Below are positions 13,698 to 16,755 of a stretch of 16,755 bases of DNA, one piece after another. The translations under genes were made by a program, and so were the position numbers. Location of the stretch: contig VMFK01000014.1 of NCBI GenBank assembly GCA_007375995.1, positions 1-16,755 of the forward strand. Reading direction: 5' to 3'. Source of the DNA: Parcubacteria group bacterium Gr01-1014_56. GTDB taxonomy: Bacteria > Patescibacteriota > Minisyncoccia > Phycocordibacterales > SBAW01. The first letter of the stretch is position 1. Each line of letters begins with the position of its first letter. The notes below the pieces were generated by a model. It did no database searches. It was not told the DNA's origin and worked only from the letters and a program-made list of their open reading frames with translations.

Positions 13698-14282
13698 CTA
13701 TTTCGTTAGTCCGAAGCGAGAGCGAATAGCTTTATCGTTCTCAATCTTATCGACAATCATGTACAATACATCCTTCCCCACCCTAAAATCCGCTTTGAGC
13801 ATTATAATAAGCTTTTCACAATCGTAGGGATATACCCAAACGCTATCTTGAAGTCGGATAAAACCAATTCGAACCAATGTGTCACGCAATATCTCTCGCA
13901 AACGCTTGCGCCTTTCTGGAATATCAAACAACACCAGCCGCCATCTTTTATCCCATTGTTTTGGCTTTCGTATTTGAAAATCAGCCAATGATGCCTGGCG
14001 CACATACTGCTCTCCTTTTTCAGTCAGCACTAGAAATACACCTTTCTTCCTTTTTTCAAACTTAATAAAACCTTTGTCGGCAAGTCGTTGCGCGGCGGAC
14101 TTAATATTATCTGCTCTGGGCTGTGAATGTCCGCTCATTTTTTGTATACGACCGAGCGCGCCAAGAACGTTTGGCGCGAGGACGCTTACAGCTAAAATAC
14201 CGGCGATTTTTATTGATCCAAGAACCGCCGCCTGTATTTTTGTTCTGCGTATTTTCTGTCTCAGTTCCCTTTCAAGACTCAT
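13698..14282 (-). CDS. PaaX-like regulator with a C-terminal Cas2-fold domain
   Basis: The 194-residue protein has an N-terminal part (about 1-100) with a hydrophobic stretch (22-44) and a winged-helix-like segment (NIKSAAQRLADKGFIKFEKRKKGVFLVLTEKG). Its C-terminal domain (111-190) reads WRLVLFDIPERRKRLREILRDTLVRIGF then RLQDSVWVYPYDCEKL. This matches the PaaX C-terminal domain, which is related to Cas2 nucleases; automated pipelines sometimes call it Cas2. There is no CRISPR array or other cas gene in the window, and the N-terminal domain argues for a transcription factor. The target and ligand are unknown. ATG 14282 is supported by TAGGAT seven nucleotides upstream. It lies downstream of the envelope operon on the same strand after a 72-nt gap. 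Confidence 0.8.
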   Translation of the reverse strand: MSLERELRQKIRRTKIQAAVLGSIKIAGILAVSVLAPNVLGALGRIQKMSGHSQPRADNIKSAAQRLADKGFIKFEKRKKGVFLVLTEKGEQYVRQASLADFQIRKPKQWDKRWRLVLFDIPERRKRLREILRDTLVRIGFIRLQDSVWVYPYDCEKLIIMLKADFRVGKDVLYMIVDKIENDKAIRSRFGLTK

Positions 14283-14289
14283 AAAAGGT

Positions 14290-14295
14290 ATCCTA
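14290..14295 (-). promoter_or_regulatory. -10 element of the PaaX-like gene
   Basis: TAGGAT on the minus strand lies seven nucleotides before the ATG at 14282. The octamer TAGGATAC and its distance from the ATG are the same as at the TrpR-like gene (3509). No Shine-Dalgarno is visible. Confidence 0.45.
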
Positions 14296-14354
14296 CCGTA
14301 CCCTAAACAAAGAAGCTATAGCAGTCTTATTTAGGAAATAGGAAAATATAGGAT

Positions 14355-15599
14355 TTATTGTGTTAACCGTAGTGCCCACAAGGAGCGATCTCCTTTTTTT
14401 ATAAATATGAGATACCGGTCGTCTGGTGACACGGCGATCTCGGCGATGTCTGAGTCTACCCCACCGTCTTCCCCTCCAGGGGCTGTTAGGATTGAGCTTC
14501 TGCCCGTTTTTATATCAAATGAGAAAATTGCGTCCGGGGCCGACGCTACACCTTGGTGCCATTGGTCGAGATATGAAGATGAAACTGCGCCAAGTGGCGC
14601 GGCACAATATAGTAGAGAGGACTGCACGCTACTCAAGACGCATTTTTCAGGTATTGGGTTAAAAGAAAGTGGCCGGTCTTTGTTTGTTTTTACCTCATGC
14701 GCATATGAAGAAACAATACTTCCTATTGTTTGATACACCACATGAGCGAAATCTCGGTCTGCAAGCGCACTCAACCCTAGTGCGTATACCAGAGGGCTAA
14801 CCGCTCCGCTTGCTGTTTGTACTGAGAAAGCAGCGCCAAGGACACTCGCGGCGCTTTTAGTCTGGAGCAGAAGCGTTTTTTGTGCCGGCCAAGCAACAAG
14901 CATTTGTGAGAGCGGTGTTGAAAATAATTTTTTACTTGCGCTTCCGTCGACCTTTGCAACATATCCGTCCGAACCATCGTTTGTTTTGAGCAAGTACGCA
15001 ACTTGGCTGCCGTCTGGGGACACGCTGAGGTCAATAATATTATTAGGAAGAAATTGTATACGAACCGGCGATGTTTTACTTGTGGTTGTTGCCGCAGCGA
15101 CAGTGGGGAAGCCGAGGTACACGGTCTTTATCGTGCTTTCCTCAAGGTATTGAAGAAGAATGCCCTTCCCTTTTTCTGTCCACGCTCCTCGCAGAGTGCC
15201 CGGGATGGTGGTGTTTGATATCGCGCGCGCGACGACACCCGCATTGTCTAAGACAACCTCAAGCGCGTGGCCGTTCTCTTGGAGTATGTAGCGCGCGAGC
15301 GTAGTTGTGGGGTGGAGCGTCTGGACGAGGGTTGCACTTGTAACAGGGCCGTCAGTTATTTTGAAAATTTTTTGAGAACTTTTAGCAGCAGTCGAGACGA
15401 TTGTATTTTGGGTACCACCCGCTCCACTCGGAGTTACCGCAACTGTCCTTGAGTCGCCCACCCCAAACCCGTCTCCTTGCGGTACCCCGGAGCTTGAGAG
15501 AGGTGAGCCGGAAACAGAAAAATAAAACCACGCCCCTCCCACTACCGCTGCTGCGGTAATAGTGCCAATGACCCAATAAGTGATGCTTTGTATGTTCAT
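14355..15599 (-). CDS. Membrane-anchored beta-propeller-like protein
   Basis: The 414-residue protein has an N-terminal membrane anchor (about 8-28, YWVIGTITAAAVVGGAWFYF) followed by a Ser/Gly/Thr-rich linker (30-75). The rest is probably extracytoplasmic and beta-rich. Two propeller-like blade motifs are visible, SPDGSQVAYLLKTNDGSDGYV and SPDDRYLIFIKKGDRSLWALRL, resembling TolB/WD40-type repeats. Other blades are degenerate. Two cysteines lie close together (EKCVLSSVQSSLLYC) and could form a disulfide. There is no catalytic motif. Its ATG overlaps the stop of the pilin-like gene by four bases (ATGA), so they are translated together, which suggests a structural or scaffold role in the same surface system. 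The fold is inferred from motifs only. Confidence 0.75.
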   Translation of the reverse strand: MNIQSITYWVIGTITAAAVVGGAWFYFSVSGSPLSSSGVPQGDGFGVGDSRTVAVTPSGAGGTQNTIVSTAAKSSQKIFKITDGPVTSATLVQTLHPTTTLARYILQENGHALEVVLDNAGVVARAISNTTIPGTLRGAWTEKGKGILLQYLEESTIKTVYLGFPTVAAATTTSKTSPVRIQFLPNNIIDLSVSPDGSQVAYLLKTNDGSDGYVAKVDGSASKKLFSTPLSQMLVAWPAQKTLLLQTKSAASVLGAAFSVQTASGAVSPLVYALGLSALADRDFAHVVYQTIGSIVSSYAHEVKTNKDRPLSFNPIPEKCVLSSVQSSLLYCAAPLGAVSSSYLDQWHQGVASAPDAIFSFDIKTGRSSILTAPGGEDGGVDSDIAEIAVSPDDRYLIFIKKGDRSLWALRLTQ

Positions 15600-16330
15600 A
15601 TTTTTGGATACCTACAAAAGAGCGCAGTTTTTTTTCCTTCGTCCATGAAGGATGATTGTATAACCCCACTTACTGCCTGACACTCCTTGCTGAAAGCACT
15701 AATCTCTTTTTGAAATAGTGTTATGGAGGCCGCCTCAGTGTTTAGTACAAGAATTGCATTCCCTGATTTAGTATTGAGCAATTGTACACCTTGTGCTATT
15801 TCAATTACTGCGCTTCCACATGATGAGGCCGAAGAGAACCCCTGCACATTGGGTGTTGAGCTGTTAGTGGTACTCCAACTGCAGGCGTCGAAGGTTGGGA
15901 TATTGTTTGTGTCTTGTGTTGTTTGGTTGTTTCTTACTGTGAAATCGAGTTTCAAAAGATCAGGATTAATAGTGTTGAGGATAAGGTAGGAGCCTGCAAG
16001 GATCGCCATACCCCAAAGCGCAGCTTGGGCGCGCTTCAGGCCTTGGTTTTTTACACCAGGTATTTCAGACACCATGTATTCAATGCCGCCAATAACGAGC
16101 ATCACTACAGCAAGCAGCGCCCCGAGCGAGAATAATATTCTAAAGAGACCTTCTAAGAATGTCGGGAGGTCAACATTCGCCATGCCCGAGGTAAACCCCG
16201 TTATTGGCTCAAGAGGTGTGTAGCATAGTACCCCAGGGTCTCCGCATTTAGGATCTGCGGCATATACAGAGTGAGCAACAAGGAGCCCGCTTACAATCAT
16301 CAGACTTGCTATAATAAATTTTTTGTTCAT
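15596..16330 (-). CDS. T4SS-pilin-like (TrbC/VirB2-type) secreted membrane protein
   Basis: The 244-residue protein starts with a signal peptide (MNKKFIIASLMIVSGLLVAHSVYA, probable cleavage after residue 24). Two membrane helices follow, about 58-88 (LEGLFRILFSLGALLAVV then MLVIGGIEYMV) and 105-127 (AALWGMAILAGSYLILNTI), joined by a short loop with KNQGLKRAQ. This two-helix layout with GGIEYM and the K/R loop is typical of the TrbC/VirB2-like pilin family common in CPR genomes. After the helices comes an unusual C-terminal extension of about 110 residues rich in Ser, Thr and Asn with several cysteines (DACSW, ASSCGS, KECQ, LFCRY). Both ends overlap neighbouring genes by four bases. It may form a surface fibre or a channel; no other T4SS component is in the window. 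Confidence 0.8.
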   Translation of the reverse strand: MNKKFIIASLMIVSGLLVAHSVYAADPKCGDPGVLCYTPLEPITGFTSGMANVDLPTFLEGLFRILFSLGALLAVVMLVIGGIEYMVSEIPGVKNQGLKRAQAALWGMAILAGSYLILNTINPDLLKLDFTVRNNQTTQDTNNIPTFDACSWSTTNSSTPNVQGFSSASSCGSAVIEIAQGVQLLNTKSGNAILVLNTEAASITLFQKEISAFSKECQAVSGVIQSSFMDEGKKTALFCRYPKI

Positions 16331-16755
16331 ATGCCAAAAGCTGACCCACCGCTTGTTTGTGCTCCGAAAAGAATCCGGATTTTTTTAGTAGCAATCTGGA
16401 AGAATTTGTAGGTATCGGTATTTTGTAACTCCACAGAGAGGCTGCTCTGCCCCTGGCCCGCCCCTGACTGACGCAAGGTTAAGACACCTGAGCCCGCGTT
16501 TGGGCCCGAGACTGCTTTTCCGTCGAGTAGCCAAGCATAGGTGAGTGTCTTTTGTAAAAAACTTTCGTTTGCAAAATGATATGGCTGTGCACTGAGTGTC
16601 AACTCACTCCCCGCAAGCGAGACTACTCCAGGAAGCGCCTGGTCAAAAAGGATTCCTCGCAAAGGATCTTTCACGTACAAAAGTAGCTCTGGGGTTGTTG
16701 CTTCGAGTAGCAAATTAGCCTGCGCTACTTTTGAACCGGCCAAAAAAACAGCAAC
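16327..16755 (-). CDS. Extracytoplasmic protein with Ig/PKD-like segment, 5' end cut by the window edge
   Basis: The frame is open from the window edge to the TGA at 16327-16329 and gives 142 residues of C-terminal sequence. A TTG at 16743 is not a believable start because the frame continues upstream. Visible features are a beta-rich segment with LTLSAQPYHFAN, LTYAWLLDGKAVSG and SSLSVELQNTD, resembling the W-x-x-D-G core of PKD/Ig-like domains. There is no catalytic motif. The stop overlaps the pilin-like start by four bases, so it is the upstream member of the same envelope operon. The complete protein is likely larger and surface exposed. Confidence 0.7.
   Translation of the reverse strand, partial: VAVFLAGSKVAQANLLLEATTPELLLYVKDPLRGILFDQALPGVVSLAGSELTLSAQPYHFANESFLQKTLTYAWLLDGKAVSGPNAGSGVLTLRQSGAGQGQSSLSVELQNTDTYKFFQIATKKIRILFGAQTSGGSAFGI

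Noticed and set aside
13698..14282. A CRISPR-Cas locus based on the Cas2-like domain
   Set aside because: There is no repeat array and no other cas gene in the window, and the protein has a regulator-type N-terminal domain.

Overview
The window looks like a near-origin chromosomal segment of a Candidate Phyla Radiation (Patescibacteria) genome, probably of the Parcubacteria type. The clues are very short intergenic gaps, a shortened YebC, a YerC-type TrpR-like regulator, a PaaX/Cas2-fold regulator, a TrbC/VirB2-like pilin gene with 4-nt gene overlaps, and a PilB with the N-terminal sequence style I associate with these bacteria. No tRNA, rRNA, CRISPR array or transposase gene was found. The taxonomic placement is inferred from gene style, not from a marker tree.

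Layout, left to right. (1) A divergent pair: the first 15 codons of an unidentified minus-strand gene and the type IV pilus/secretion ATPase pilB (71-1753). (2) A 290-nt non-coding stretch (1754-2043) that folds into several nested helices, one of them about 15 bp long-range. (3) ruvB (2044-3026), which is broken: the AAA+ core and the winged-helix end are in different frames, and about 35 residues around sensor 2 are missing. (4) A minus-strand TrpR-like regulator (3093-3509) bracketed by two copies of the palindrome ACTTCCATATATGGAAGT. Beyond the second copy lies a second, diverged ruvB 3' end (3567-3614). (5) A GC-rich minus-strand gene of unknown function (3684-4331) with its own consensus promoter, leader, Shine-Dalgarno and terminator; it looks like an acquired cassette. 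(6) yebC and ruvC overlapping on the plus strand, a 42-residue acidic peptide gene, and convergent tyrS. (7) A class A penicillin-binding protein gene convergent with dnaN.

(8) The replication-origin neighbourhood: dnaN and dnaA point left; rpmH, rnpA, yidC and jag point right. AT-rich DNA with DnaA-box-like 9-mers lies both between dnaN and dnaA and between dnaA and rpmH, so a bipartite oriC is likely. (9) On the right, a minus-strand PaaX/Cas2-fold regulator, then a cell-envelope operon transcribed leftward: a truncated extracellular Ig/PKD-like protein, a two-helix T4SS-pilin-like protein and a membrane-anchored beta-propeller-like protein, joined by 4-nt ATGA overlaps.

Two threads run through the window. 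First, most gene starts carry a TANNNT-like -10 hexamer 6-8 nt upstream and lack a Shine-Dalgarno, which suggests widespread leaderless transcription; the GC-rich cassette is the clear exception. Second, the region between pilB and yebC appears heavily remodelled: ruvB has a broken interior, a duplicated 3' end and an intervening palindrome-bounded regulator. That is the least ordinary part of the window.
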